From assembly GCA_032622095.1 (NCBI GenBank), contig CP136067.1, positions 372,001 through 436,000 of the forward strand: a stretch of 64,000 nucleotides of DNA, read 5' to 3'. The notes below the pieces were generated by a model. That model had not been told where the DNA came from, made no database searches, and was given only the letters and a program-made list of their open reading frames with translations. Positions 11,601 to 26,600 of the stretch are shown here, piece after piece (positions within the stretch are counted from its first letter, which is position 1; the number at the start of each line of letters is the position of its first letter). A program made the position numbers and the translations under genes. This stretch comes from Siphonodentalium dalli. Lineage: Eukaryota > Mollusca > Scaphopoda > Gadilida > Siphonodentaliidae.

Positions 11601-14600
11601 AAAAGTATACACTGTGATCTATTATTCATTTGGAGGGGTGATTTCAATAGCAGCAGACAATAAACAGATGAAAAGATAAAACAAGAGCAGAATGATGTAT
11701 ATTCATTGATGGGAAATACTCTGATAATAAGTTCAAGAAATGACCTATGGTTGTTTGTATGACTGCCATGATTCATCGCGACCTATGACCTATTTGACCA
11801 AGCCTCAGTTTAGGGTGTCTGTCATTTGTCGAATGAGGTCCCCAGAGGGTGAATTTAGTGATGCTAGCCCATCTCTGGGGACCTCATTCTGCTTGGCCTC
11901 ATCTGCTTTGGGAGATATAAACTCAGATTGAAGTTCCCAAATGGTGAATATTGTGATGTACACCCATTGGGAAACTTGATTATGCAATGTGTCATCTGAC
12001 AATTTGGGGATATAGAGAAACTAAACTAAAAAAGAAACAGAATCTATGTGAAGAAGTTTCTATAGAAATTTGATAATAAAGAAATTTTCCAGAAGTTTTC
12101 CTAAGCAGAATGAGGTCCCCAGATTGTGAAATGGTGATGCTACTCCACTAAGCAGGATAGCGTCACTTAATTAACCCTTTACCCAACAGAACGGCCCTGT
12201 GCCAATGCATTCTCTTATATATGCGAGTCGACCATAGGTCGCCTCGCATATATAAGAGAATGCATTGGCTTAACACATATTAAAAATGATAAAATTGTCC
12301 AAGAATGTAGAAAAATATTATAAATTTGTTTTTTAAATGTAAGAAAAAATTTAAAATTGTTAAAGAATGTAAGAAAAAATGGTAAAAAGTGTTAAAATAT
12401 TTTTTAGGCCAATGCATTCTCTTATATATGCGAGGCGACCTATGGTCGACTCGCATATATAAGAGAATGCATTGGCACAGGGCATAACTGTAACCATCAC
12501 AATGTGGTCAATGAACCGGTTCCAATGATATCCATATTTGTATGGTGTTATTGAGACAGACGGGAGATATTTTAGGCTGTTGAAGCTTTATTTGGGCGTT
12601 TTTGGCTGTTTTGTTGGGTAAAGGGTTAACTCTCTGGGGACCTCATTCTGCAAATGACAGGCACACTAAACTCAGGCACACTAAACTCAGGCTTGTATTC
12701 TTGCAGGCCGTGACAGAAGAGAAGTTCTGTATCTTATTCCAGTCAACATTCAGTGTCGGTGTCGAGAAAGAACTACTGTTCAAAGTCTGGGTAAGTTCAT
12801 ATGTGATAGTTGTTCTGTTTGATTATTATGGAGTTTGCTTTGAAAAATATATTTATACTATAGTAGGCCTACTGGAAAGATAATGGATCGAAATGGATTT
12901 GTGGGGCATTTGTGGTATTATTTGAAAGAAGAATCCTTCACTGAGTTTGCTGACCTATTCGATGCCATTGCTGGGCTAAATTGAAGAAGATTCTATAGAA
13001 ATTTGATAATAAACAAACTTTCCAGAGAAGATAAGGCCTAACTAGAATGAGGTCCCCACAGGGTGAATTTAGTGATGCTAGCCCGCTATGCGTGATAGCA
13101 TAACTAAATTCACCCTCTGGGGACCTCATTCTGCAATTAACAGGCACACTAAACTCAGACTTTCTCCCATTTTCATCCTTTCGGACACTTTTCTTATCTG
13201 TGCAGTGCTAATTTTTCTTCATCTTTCAGACTCTCTCCTTACCGGTGGTGGTAACAGTGCATGGTAACCAGGAGTGCAATGCCATGGCAACCATTCTGTG
13301 GGACAACGCATTTGCTGAGCCTGTAAGTATACATATCTGTTACAGTCAATGCCACAGGCCCCTCCGATGCTGAATAAAGGCTCCCATAGGGACCCTGTTT
13401 CAGCGAATGCTGGACGTTTCGGCACCTGGACGTTTCGTTTCGTCACTTGTGGTTGCCGTTCGGCACCTGGATGTTTCTACACCTACTTTTACAGCACTTT
13501 GGACGTTTCGGCACCTGCTAATTTTCGGACCAAACGAAATTATGAGTGAAGATTAAATTTTTTATTTTTTTTTATTCATTATTTCAATAAAATGTGCTAA
13601 AACATGTAACATGGTAACAGAAACAAACACTTGGTGGAACGAATGGTAATGATGGTGAACATATAAAGAGCATATAAAGTCATACAATGCTAAGGAACGA
13701 ATACTGAACGGAATAGCTTAGTTCAATTGTCGTCGACGAGTCAACTGAGGAAGGGAAAGCACCTTTCACAGAAAGTGATGTATATCTCCCTTCTGGAAGA
13801 TAAAAAACAACTTTAGTGTTGGGTCCCAAACAAACAATAGCAATGTGCACGGCATGGACCAGAAAAGAGCATTCCACTTTAGTCTATTCCTGATATGGTA
13901 TAAATAAAAGAGCGTTTATTTGAAAACAGTATTTGTCAGAGCGAATAAATGAGTTTTCTTCTCTGTTTTTGTATTCTTTGGAGAATTATTGTCAATCATC
14001 ATGAACACGGCTTGTGTGGCCAGTGGAAAGCACAACCTTGAATCGGGTACCCCGGAAAAAGTTGTCGAATGGCCTGCCACATTCCAGCCTCGAAGTCTAA
14101 GAGGGTAATCGTTTGTCTACGGCTCGGAGCACTGAATAGTAGTCATCTCGTCTGCTTGTCTCGGTGCAGTGGACGACGATCTGATATAATTCAGGGGCGT
14201 TGGCCCCTAGAAAAGCTTGATTCATCTTTAAAAACAACACAGTCATATCAGAGTGCGAATTAATCAGAAACTGTTGTAAAAACAACAAAGTTTGATTAGA
14301 GCGCGAATTAATCATATAACTGTTGTTACGATAAGCTAGCAGGCACAACCGGATTACAATCATATCCCTCTGATTACAAAGGTAATTAACATACGAGTGT
14401 TTGTGAATGTTTGAAGGTTTTTACAGTTATTCTGTTTTTTTTATAGTTGAAATAAAGTGGTAAACATTGTATATATTACCTCTTCGTGACATGTGGCAGG
14501 GTCATCTGGTCATAGTGTTTGTGGCATGATGTTGATGTTTCTAACAACGTTGGATGGTTTGGGTCCTTGGGACGACTGGCAGGAGTGGCGTCATTATCTG

Positions 14601-17600
14601 CATGTTTTCTGAAGGCATCTTGTACAATGCTCCCTGTTGACCTGCCGAATGTCGACTTAAATGCTTCTTGTTTCACTTCAGTCTGGATCAGAAGTTGCCC
14701 GGACGTGTTTGGTAGATGTGGTCTTTTAAAACAGGTTTGAATGTGTTGCCATTCTGGACAACTGTTGCTGGACAGGATTCGTTCTGTGTAAACACGATTT
14801 AGTATGTATTACCGAATCATAACAAACGTCGAATATAAACACAACATCAAAGACAATATTTTATATGAAAAGAAAAGAACAAGAAACAAGTGCCGAAATG
14901 TCCAAGCCCCTGGGCCGAAACAACCAAGTGCCGAAAATCGAGGTGCCGAAACTTCCAGAAAACCAGGTGCCGAAACGTCCAGGTGCCGAAACGTCCTGCA
15001 CCCGTTTCATTAAGTCACTGATAAAAAAATGACAATGATTTCACTAACGACAGTCATTATATTTTATTTATATGATAGAATGACGTTGTACGCTGGCAAT
15101 TTGACACAAAATTAATTAAAACAGTTTGACATCTACAATAAGTGTTATTAGCAATTGGGATCCGTTTTTATGTTTACCCATACCATAGTATGGTAAACAT
15201 AGTGTCGTTGTCCGGATTGACCACTCGTCGTTAGTTAGTCCGTCCATCTGTTTGTCTGTCTGTCTGTAGACACTTTATGCATGATGTGAACCAAATTTTG
15301 TATATGAATTTCTCAGCACAAAAGACAGATTGAGTTCGAATATGGGTTTGATCCGACTATTTTTAAATGAGTTATTGCCCTTTTTCTTCATTATAAATGT
15401 TATTGGTTTAATAGATATGTCAGTTTGCAACATAAACAATTCCTGTGACAGCTCTGCTATATAATTGATATTACCGTACTGACCCGCGTTTAGGCCCAGG
15501 GGGCCTTTGTTTTATTTGAGCTCAAAAATCCAAGTGGGCTTAAACTCGGATATGGCCCTTTGCAAACCAAAAATCAGGGTAAAACTGATAAAATAGATGA
15601 AACTTGAAATATCCCCGGCTTCCAGATTAAGTAAAGGTAAATAGGCCTATAAGTTACTTTAAGAAAGTGATTTTTCAATTAAATGTGAATATTAAAATAT
15701 TATAATAACACTTGTCTTGTTGTTTTATTGCCCAACATTCCCATAATTCACGCCATAAATTACACTTTATCAATGTTCAAGACTTAATCCGATTAGGAAA
15801 CTAATAAACCCGACGCTTTATTCGTGATCCGTTGTCCACATAGAGGTTGTTACAATAGCGACTAATTGCATGTTTAACAAAAGCCAGTGAGTGTAATTAT
15901 TTAACACTAACAGTTCTGACAAAAGACAGTTGTATTTCTGCCAAAAAGCACGTGTTTTAATAAATAGAGTTATCACTCCTAAACTGTTTATACTGTAAAA
16001 CGTGAACAAAATGCAGATTAAAAATGTTAATGTCAATAATCTTTATTTTGGTTTCGAGTACATAACGTTGACGTAGTTTGGAAGACATTGTTGTTCAATG
16101 ACAAGTTCCCCTTCTGCTTCATTATTATACCCAGGAAGCCAGTTCTCTGTGTTTGGTTACATGAAGAAACATACCGACGTTGTCACTGAACGCGAAAAAT
16201 ATGTTTTTACAGTACTGTAGTTGGACAGACACCTGTGCGCTTTTCACGCACATAGCCGCGCATGGCTTTTGAACTTGAAGCTACATATATACGCTGTTAG
16301 CGACTCGGTTCTTTTGTATTTTATGTCTGTTAATGATTTGTTTCCCCGGGAAGTATAATTTAATAAACAAATAAGATTTTAAGATTCACTTTATTTTATT
16401 TTATTGAATATTCTCACTTGCCTACAAAGTATAATTTTCCGTTTTGAATATAAATATTATATTTCTCGAGTTCGTCAATCTTTTTTAGCTCAACTTACTT
16501 TGTAAGCAGCCATTTTGGATTTTACTCTTTGTATGACTAAATCCTTTAGCACGGGCAACATGTCGTACCTTTAGTCTGATCTGATCATCATGAAATTTGT
16601 CATGGCTGTTGAAATTGGAATGTAGATGGGAACGAGTCATTTTGGGGTCATTCGGACAAACAACATGGCTGCCAGTGGCCATCTTGGATTTCAAAATTCA
16701 ATCCATTAGCACGGGCTACAGGTCGTACCTTTAGTCTGATCATCATGAAATTTGTCAAGAATGTTAATAATGACATGTAGATGAGAACGAGTCATTTTGG
16801 GGTCATTCGGCCGAAAAACATGGCTGCCAGCAGCCATCTTGGATTTTACTCTTTGTATGACTAAATCCTTTAGCACGGACTACAGGTCGTACCTTTAGTA
16901 TGATCATCATAAAATTTGTCAAGAATGTTAATAATGACATGTAGATGGGAACGAGTCATTTTTGGGTCATTCAGCCAAATAATATGACCGCCAGCAGCCA
17001 TCTTGGATTTTACTCTTTGTATGACTAAATCCTTTTGCACGGGCTACAGGTCGTACCTTTAGTCTGATCATCATAAAATTTGTCATGACTTTTGAAATTG
17101 GAATGTAAATGGGAACGAGTCATTTTGGGGTCATTCGGACAAAAAACATGGCCGCCAGTGGCCATCTTGGATTTCAAAATTTAATCCATTAGCATGGGCC
17201 ACAGGTCGTACTGTTCGTCTGATCATCATGAAATTTGTCATGGATGTTAATATTGACATGTAGATGGGAACGAGTAATTTTGGGGTCATTTGGCCAAAAA
17301 ACATGGCTGCCGACAGCCATCTTGGATTTTACTCTTTGTATGACTAAATTCTTTAGCATGGGCTACAGGTCGTACCTTTAGTCTGATCGTCATAAAAATT
17401 TTCATGGATGTTAACGATGACATGTAGATAAGAACAAGTAATTTTGGGGTTGTTCGGCCAAAAAACATGGCCGCCGGCAGCCATCTTAGATTTTACTCTT
17501 TGCATGACTAAATTCTTTGGCACGGCCTACAGGTCGTACCTTTTGTCGGATCATCATAAAATTTTTCATGGATGTTAACAATGACATGTAGATGGGAACG

Positions 17601-20600
17601 AGTCATTTTGGGGTCATTCCGCAAAAAAACATGGCCGCCAGCAGCCATTTTGGATTTTACTCTTTGTATGACTAAATTAATTAGCATGGGCTACAGGTCG
17701 TACCTTTAGTCTGATCGTCATAAAATTTGTCATGGATGTTAACGATGTCATGTAGATGGGAACGACTCATTTTGGGGTCATTCGGCCGAAAACATGGCTG
17801 CCAGCAGCCATCTTGGATTTTACTTTTCTCTTCATGTCTATAAACTAGTATTAGACATTCAACTTTCCACATTCCTAATCGCTCCATTGACTGTAATACA
17901 TTAAATTATTCCCTTTCCATGTTGAGCTACAGTGTCATTGACACTTTCATTTCTGTCTACAAGCTGATATCAAATACTTACTTACCACCGCTGAAATTGA
18001 AAAAAATTTGGGGTGGGCCTAAACTCGAATATACCCCTTTGCATGGAATTTGGCCAAAAGATATGGGTGGGCCTAAACACGGACATGGGCTTTGAGCCGG
18101 GTCAGTACGGTAATGTGTCAGCAGTGAGGTGGCTTATCTTGATGTATATTGTTGGTAGAATTTGATACATTAAATTATCATTGTAAACTTAAATTGGACT
18201 CTCTTAACCCAAGTATTCCATGTCCAGGTCACATTTCACATTTAACCCAAGGCTGTGGTGCAGCATTACAGATCCTGTACCAGTGCATTCTCTCATATAA
18301 ATGCGAGTGACCCATAAATTCCAATAATTTGCGTTATGTACATTTGTCTATAATAGTACATAACAGTATACTCTATAATTCAACACCAAAACTCTCATTT
18401 ATGATTCTGATCATAGTAATTTACTATCGCCAAGGGATGGGTTAGCATCTGCCGATCGTGATCGGCCTCTCGTTTTCCCTCTGAAGACACGTTGATCTTG
18501 AAATCATGGTATAATTTACTTTCAGAACAGACAAGCATTTTCCGTACCAGAAACGGTCTTATGGCCGGAACTGGCACAGACACTCAGCTGTAAATTCCAG
18601 TCATATGCCGGCCGAGGATTAACTGATGATAATCTCTGCTACCTAGCAACCAAGTTGTTTGGTAAGTCTGTTACCTAGCAACCAAATTGTTTGGTAAGTT
18701 CACCTGCATTAAACACCTATGTTACCTAGCAACCAAACTAGGCACATGCCATTTACTAACACCACCATGCACTTGTCTTAAACATATAATTCAAGCATAT
18801 ATTTGACCCAAATTTATGAAACCTTTGTTCAGTGAGAACATGTTACACCATTGGATCATGTATGGTGGGGATCATGTATGTTGGGTATCAGTGAGAACAT
18901 GTTACACCATGGGATCGTGTATGGTGTGGATCATGTATGGTGGGTATCAGTGAGAACATGTTACACCATGGGATCATGTATGGTGGGGAGTGGATCATGT
19001 ATGGTGTGGATCATGTATGGTGGGGATCATGTATGGTGGGGATCATGCATGGGATGGATCATGTATGGTGGGGATCATGTATGGTGGGGATCATGTATGG
19101 TGGGGATCATGTATGGGATGGATCATGTATGGTGGGGATCATGTACAGTGTGGATCATGTGTGGTGTGGATCATGTATGGTGTGGATCATGTATGGTGTG
19201 AATCATGTATGGTGGGTATCGGTTATGGTGGAAATGTTTCCTATACAAAAATCCATGTATGTCTAATGAATCTTGGTGATATATTCAACATTTCAAGCAT
19301 TCTCCTTCACATAATTTATTACATTTTAGGAGGAAGGGTGACAGATGATTTTTCGAAACAGCAAATAAAATGGTCTCAATTTAACAAGGTAAATAGTATT
19401 TATTTCCCAACTCATTGTGATTTAAGACCTCTTGATAATTTTGCAGAGTAGTTGAGTTTTTTTCCTTTAACTTAACGAAGTTTGTCCATCCATCAACAAT
19501 TTCCTTGAGGCACACCCTACAGGCCACATCCCTCATCCAATCATCACCAAACTTCATATGGATCTTCGTGGTGACTTCTGGATGGGAGTCATAAATTTTT
19601 TACAAAATTCTTTTAAAAACATGGCCGCCAATAGCCATCTTGGATTTCATATTAGAATCCATCTGCAAACCCTGCAGCCTGTATTTATTAGAGAAATGTT
19701 TTGAAAATTTACAGGATCACCTCCAGATGGGAGCTATCAAATTTTGATTTTCAACATGGCTGCCAGCAGCCATCTTGGATTTTACAGTTTGTATGACTAA
19801 ATCCTTTGGCACACCCTACAAGCTACATGGGTAATTTTATCACATTTTTTTCGCAACCTGGGCAACTTTCTCACAAGTGTGTGTTCTTTATCCAACATCT
19901 ATAGCGGCAGTATAGCACGGTATTTAATTATCTGTAGTTACCACATGGCTCTGTGTTCTGGAGGGGAAAGGGAACAAGCAAGTCACATACAGCACTGCTC
20001 AAATTAAGCGACCTGTTTTAACGAGGTGTACATGCGTTAATACCGCGGTGCAATACCGCGACATACCGCCGATTTGCGGTTGCACTACCACGCGCGTACC
20101 GCGGTACCACCGCGACGTTCACGGTACCACCGCACTACCAGCGGTAACGAATGTTGGTAGCGCGGTGGCACGCGGTAATGCACCGCACAAACGCGGTGAC
20201 ATTACCGCTACGCGGTAGCATTGTTTTAACGAGGTTAATGACGGGATTCGATGGCTGACCGTCAATCTTCCAAAATAGGACGGCCGTTCTCACGATCTCC
20301 GTCCATGTTTGTGTACCGTGAAGTGTATTATTAAAATATTGAAATAGATGAAAGCCGAGTATCGGGGAAATATGCCCATTATAACGGGCTTCCAGATTAA
20401 GTAAAGGTAAGTATAAGTTACTTTGAGAAAGTCAATTTTCAATTAATGTGAATATTAAAATATTACAATAACATTTCTAGTCTCGTTTTATTGCCTAAAA
20501 TTCCCATAAATGACACTATTTGTAATCAGTGTTGGTTATCGGGAAGGGAACAAATGATTTCGGCCATTTTAGACAGCTCGATAAATCCCGTATCTACAGT

Positions 20601-23600
20601 TTATATCAATGTTCAGATGTACGTGATCCCTAAATTGAATGATAATGACCACTATTTAAATAGTCCCCAGAATAAATATCGTTATTAACTTTATTGACAT
20701 TCATTAACTGCAAATCACAAACACCATTTGTTCGTATAACGGGAATTATTGTCTTAGCAATAAAAGACACAACGTGGAACTCCCGTATATATCCAGGAAA
20801 AAAAACACATTCTGGCAAAAGCACGTGTCACTGATTACGTCATACTGCAGCTGGCAGACTTTGTTAATATAGGTCACGGGGCACTTAAATTAAGATGTCG
20901 TCATGTCTTTTTATAACTGGCCTCAATGGGTGAAATAAATATTTGTGTTTTGTTGATGGTGCTATTATATAGTAAAACTACACACGTTACGCACGCGCGA
21001 ATGGCTGTTTTGTGTTTTGGACACTTGTATTTCCATTACTTCAATGCGTCCGTTTGGCTTACATAATGCTCGCAGAAGGTAGTTCAGATATTTATCGATC
21101 TATTTTGGTATTGCGAATAATATTATGTGCGAACCGCCACGTGGCTTTAAACAGACAAGTCTCATTCGATCTTTAAAATGTTGTGCACGTAATAATTATT
21201 TATAAATATTTGTCGCACAAAAGTGAGACAAACGCTCTTTATTGCTACCGTATCGGGAATAAACTAACAAGGACTAAAACACACCGAATTCGATCACTTG
21301 AAATAATTATGTTACAATGTTAACCTCTGTATATAACCAAAGAAACATATTTATCTTTCCAACACCATGCATGTTTTTTTCCGAATAACTATTAGATAGG
21401 AATACCGGTATGTGATATAATTTATACTGCGACCCACCGAGAACTACAAGTGCACGCCCTCGCCAAAAGTTGCAATTTCACATCAAACGATGCCGCCCGA
21501 CACGCACTCGTGAGCACAATGAATGTTCACGTAACAAAATCAAAGACTGATTTGACAACGTTGTGTCTTTCAATGTTTGGTGTTTTGCGTGTGTCTTTTG
21601 TCGCGCACATTGGTGATGATAACAACTGTACTTTGCTGCATGACATGTGCCACGCTTTCTTAGTTATACATTTTATTCCCACCGACAAGAAATCTTCAGG
21701 CGCAAATGTTTGTAAATTGCTTTACTATTTCACGAATGCGTACAATCATACGTCTTGGCGATAATATACTATTTACGCGCCGATTATGTTTGGCATATGA
21801 ACACAACTATAGATTTGAACGAATATGAATATTTCTGCAACGATCGCCGCCCTGGCCTCCAAGACTAAACTCGGACTCAGTGTTACTAATGCACCGTCCC
21901 CGCTGGTTTCGACCAAATTCAGACAAATGGAGGATTTACTTTTCCCATTTTTATAATAAATTTAGATTTCGGAAACACACAAAAAAAAACAAAAAATTCC
22001 GCATGAGTGGAAACCGATATAGGAATCGGGTGCGTAAATCATTTGACGATATGTAAGATAGATGCTAACAACAAAACTATTACTCCACAGTGTTTTGCGT
22101 AATCCAGTCGCCGTAAGCAATTATAGCCGAGTTCAAAAACCGCTGACGTGATTAAACGTGATGTACGTGTACATTTGTAATATGTTACATGTAAAACAGA
22201 CATGTTCATATGTAATCCGATTGCATTATTATTCATTTATATTCATTACGTATACATAATTACGTGCAGCTTACAGGTATTCATTCAATACAAAAGTTAT
22301 TCATAATCATTTACCTACCGTGTGACGCCTTGTTTCAGTCGTGTTCTCTCCGCGGTGGAGGGCCGTTAGCGGTAATTTGAACGCGGTTACGAAAAAAAAA
22401 CCGCGGTGTACGGCGGTAACGAACACCAATAACGCGGTGACCTGCGGTAACCAACGGTAAAAATACCGTACCAGTACCGCGGGTCAACCGCCCTCCGTCG
22501 CGGTACAGAATGATAACCGCGGTATTTTGGTGGTAAGACCGCGGTAAGTACCGGCCCATAACCTCGTTAAACAGGTCGCTTACTGAGAGCATAGCTGTAT
22601 ATCGAATATCAATAAAATCAGTTGATATTTGTTAAGTGCATCATGCTATCGTCATCTGCAGACACCCGTTACCCGCTCGCAATCTGACCTCGCCTAACTA
22701 TATGTCGAGTCATCTGCAGACACCCGTTACCCGCTCGCGATCTGACCCTGCCTAACTATACGAGTCATCTGCAGACACCTGTTACCTGCTCGCGATCTGA
22801 CGTCGCCTAACTATATGTCGAGTCTTTTTTAAATGAGACTGCCAATATTCTATATTTGTTTGTTATTTGATTCGATTTGTTTTCAAACAATGATTATAGA
22901 TTTTGAATAATCCAAATCAGCCACTGTGACGTATAATGAAAGTGTCAATGACACTGTTGTTCAACTTGAAGAGGGGATAATTTCATGTGTTACAGTTAAT
23001 GGGGCAATTTGGAATGCAGAAAGTTGCAATGTCTAAGTAATACTAGATATCAACATGGAGAGAGATATATATACCGGAATTTTAAATCCAAGATGGACGT
23101 TGGAGGCCATGTTTTTCAACAATAATTGGACAAATTTAATGGCTCCCATCTAGTGGTCACCCCGAAGGATTTAGTCATACAAAGAATAAAATTCAAGATT
23201 GTCGCTAGCGGAAATTTTTTGTCAATGGCACTGTAGCTCAACTTGGAAATGTGATCATACCATATATTAACGAACCAAAGCCAGACGCTTTGGGTCATAT
23301 ATAGACTATATCTGATTTTGTGACGTCACCAATTAATACGATGCTGTTGTTTTGAATTTCGCGAGCGCGTATGTCGCACAGTAGATCTTGGGCTTAAAGC
23401 ATTAATGTCGTAATCGGCTGTCAAGAGGCCAACCCAAATCAGTCAACGTGCAACATTCTCCTATTTATTTGTTTTTATTTATAAGGCAAAGTAGGTCCAT
23501 AATGAATTTCTAACGGGTCTACTCCGGCTCTCTACTGGATCAAATCATCGGACACTAGGAAGTTTTAATATTTTTAAAAATAAACTTAAATCACCACAAC

Positions 23601-26600
23601 TCAACACGATCTACGTGTATCTCAAATCTTTATTTTCCAACTGATGCACAGCAGTTGATCAATACTGCATGGTTCTGTAGAGACTATACCGTGCGAAAGG
23701 AAATAAGATAATATTTAATATGGATTTTATTGTTATCATAAGTCTGCATACTTACATGCATCTGATAATCTATATATATCCTATTTTCTTGATTAGAATG
23801 AAAACACATACTTATGAACAAAGCAGAAGATACATTCAGTTCCACTCGAATTCGGTCAATGGTGAAAGTTACGCGATGATGTTGTTTGTCGACTATCATT
23901 GAAATCGACATGATGACATGTTATGGATGAAATCAACATCCTGAGTATCTGAAGTGGAGAGCCCCCCCGCATGCCAAGTAATATAATGGTTAGTTTCAGT
24001 TCCATGCACTCTCGACAACATATATAACTATTTATAATTACCCCACCAAACATAAGCCTTATGCATGTGAATCTTATTTGGTGGGAATCTATAGAGTTCT
24101 CTCCCTTTCTTCTTTTCAGGATTCTCTGCCAGGTCGGAACTTCACTTTCTGGGACTGGTTTTTCGCTATCATGAAGTTAGTTAATGACAAACTCCGCCCA
24201 CACTGGAATGAAGGGTAATTTTTAATCTATGAATAGTATGCAAGGGTGAACGTCCAGGGAATGGTAGTATGTATTGTATCATATGCAATTGGTGATATAG
24301 AGAAACTTAACCAAAAAAAAGAGAAAAGAGTCTTTCTAAAGAAATTGTTAATTTGATAATAAAGATACTTTCCAGAGAAGATAATGCCTAAGCAGAATGA
24401 GGTTCCCAGAAGGTTAATTTAGTGATGATAACCAGCTGTGCACCTCATTCTGTAAATGTCCACCACAATATTATCTAGTCTCGTACCTGGCTCAGACACT
24501 GCTTACTGTTCCGTTCAACTCCATGATGTAACACTTCTGGTGTCAGAGTCCAGTACGTGCCATCATCTTTTGGGGCGGGGTGGAATTTCGCCCTGTACTA
24601 TTTTCGGATACGATGTCATGAGCTAACGATGAAGTAGCTATACTGCTTTCCTAAGGTCCAGTACACCTGGGCGCTAGTTACCTGGAGGATTTCTGGTGAT
24701 GCTATATATATCAACGATGTTATCCCAGAAAAGCTACTAGTGGGTACATGCCGGACATTGCGCCTTAGCATAGAGCACTAGGAATGTGTTCACATATTCT
24801 CTGGTCTGTACCACGTAACCCAGAGATTTGATCACCAGGAAAATGATATCTCACTTCACAGCATGTAAGGATATGTAAGCATGTGAGAATATCTCACTTC
24901 ACAGCATGTAAGGATATGTAAGCATGTGAGGATATCTCACTTCACAGCATGTAAGGATATGTAAGCATGTGAGGATATCTCACTTCACAGCATGTAAGCA
25001 TGTGAGGATATCTCACTTCACAGCATGTAAGGATATGTAAGCATGTAAGGATATCTCACTTCACAGCATGTAAGGATATGTAAGCATGTGAGGATATCTC
25101 ACTTCACAGCATGTAAGGATATGTAAGCATGTGAGGATATCTCACTTCACAGCATGTAAGCATGTGAGGATATCTCACTTCACAGCATGTAAGGATATGT
25201 AAGCATGTGAGGATATCTCACTTCACAGCATGTAAGGATATGTAAGCATGTGAGGATATCTCACTTCACAGCATGTAAGACCGATAGAAAAAATTTGTGC
25301 AGTTTTTTTTAATCCTTCCATGACTAGAACTTCCTGAAATTTTGGGAAAACCCTGTGTCAATGCATTCTCTTATAAAACCCTGTGTCAATGCATTCTCTT
25401 ATAAAACCCTGTGTCAATGCATTCTCTTATAAAACCCTGTGTCAATGCATTCTCTTATAAAACCCTGTGTCAATGCATTCTCTTATAAAACCCTGTGTCA
25501 TGCATTCTCTTATAAAACCCTGTGTCAATGCATTCTCTTATAAAACCCTGTGTCAATGCATTCTCTTATAAAACCCTGTGTCAATGCATTCTCTTATAAA
25601 ACCCTGTGTCAATGCATTCTCTTATAAAACCCTGTGTCATGCATTCTCTTATAAAACCCTGTGTCATTGCATTCTCTTATAAAACCCTGTGTCAATGCAT
25701 TCTCTTATAAAACCCTGTGTCAGTGCATTCTCTTATAAAACCCTGTGTCAATGCATTCTCTTATAAAACCCTGTGTCAATGCATTCTCTTATAAAACCCT
25801 GTGTCAATGCATTCTCTTATAAAACCCTGTGCCAATGCATTCTCTTATAAAACCCTGTGTCAATGCATTCTCTTATAAAACCCTGTGTCAATGCATTCTC
25901 TTATAAAACCCTGTGTCAATGCATTCTCTTATAAAACCCTGTGTCAATGCATTCTCTTATAAAACCCTGTGTCAATGCATTCTCTTATAAAACCCTGTGT
26001 CAATGCATTCTCTTATAAAACCCTGTGTCATGCATTCTCTTATAAAACCATGTGTCATGCATTCTCTTATAAAACCCTGTGTCATGCATTCTCTTATAAA
26101 ACCCTGTGTCATGCATTCTCTTATAAAACCCTGTGTCAATGCATTCTCTTATAAAACCCTGTGTCATGCATTCTCTTATAAAACCCTGTGTCATGCATTC
26201 TCTTATAAAACCCTGTGTCAATGCATTCTCTTATAAAACCCTGTGTCAATGCATTCTCTTATAAAACCCTGTGTCATGCATTCTCTTATATATGCGAGTC
26301 TCCCGTAGAATGCACTGACACCATTGCAGCTCCCATCATGTTACAATAGATATTTAATTTCGATGGATATTCAAGGCAAGTCTGAGTTTAGTGTTCCTGT
26401 CATTTGCAGAATGAGGTCCCCATATAGTGGGCTAGTATCAGCAAATTCCCCCTCTGGGGACCTCAATCTGCATGGCATCATCTGGTATGGGAGACATAGA
26501 CTCAGATTGAAGTTCTCAAATGGTGAATATTGTGATGTGCACCCATTGGGAACCTCGATTATGCAATGTGTCGTCTGCCATTTTGGGGATATAGAGAAAC

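Noticed and set aside
18851-19451. Overlapping plus-strand ORFs of 109-153 codons ([11 protein letters not shown]...)
   Set aside because: Products of the 16-17-bp ggatcatgtatggtg minisatellite, open in all three frames. Only 19330-19388 within the last one is a real STAT5 exon, supported by splice sites.
21450-21764. 104-codon ORF inside the TA-flanked element as a transposase
   Set aside because: No DDE, helix-turn-helix or zinc motif recognised, and codon usage resembles the surroundings.
25969-26236. ORFs built of HSLIKPCVM or ECMTQGFIR repeats, both strands
   Set aside because: Translation of a 27/28-bp tandem repeat; no non-repeat sequence or start context.
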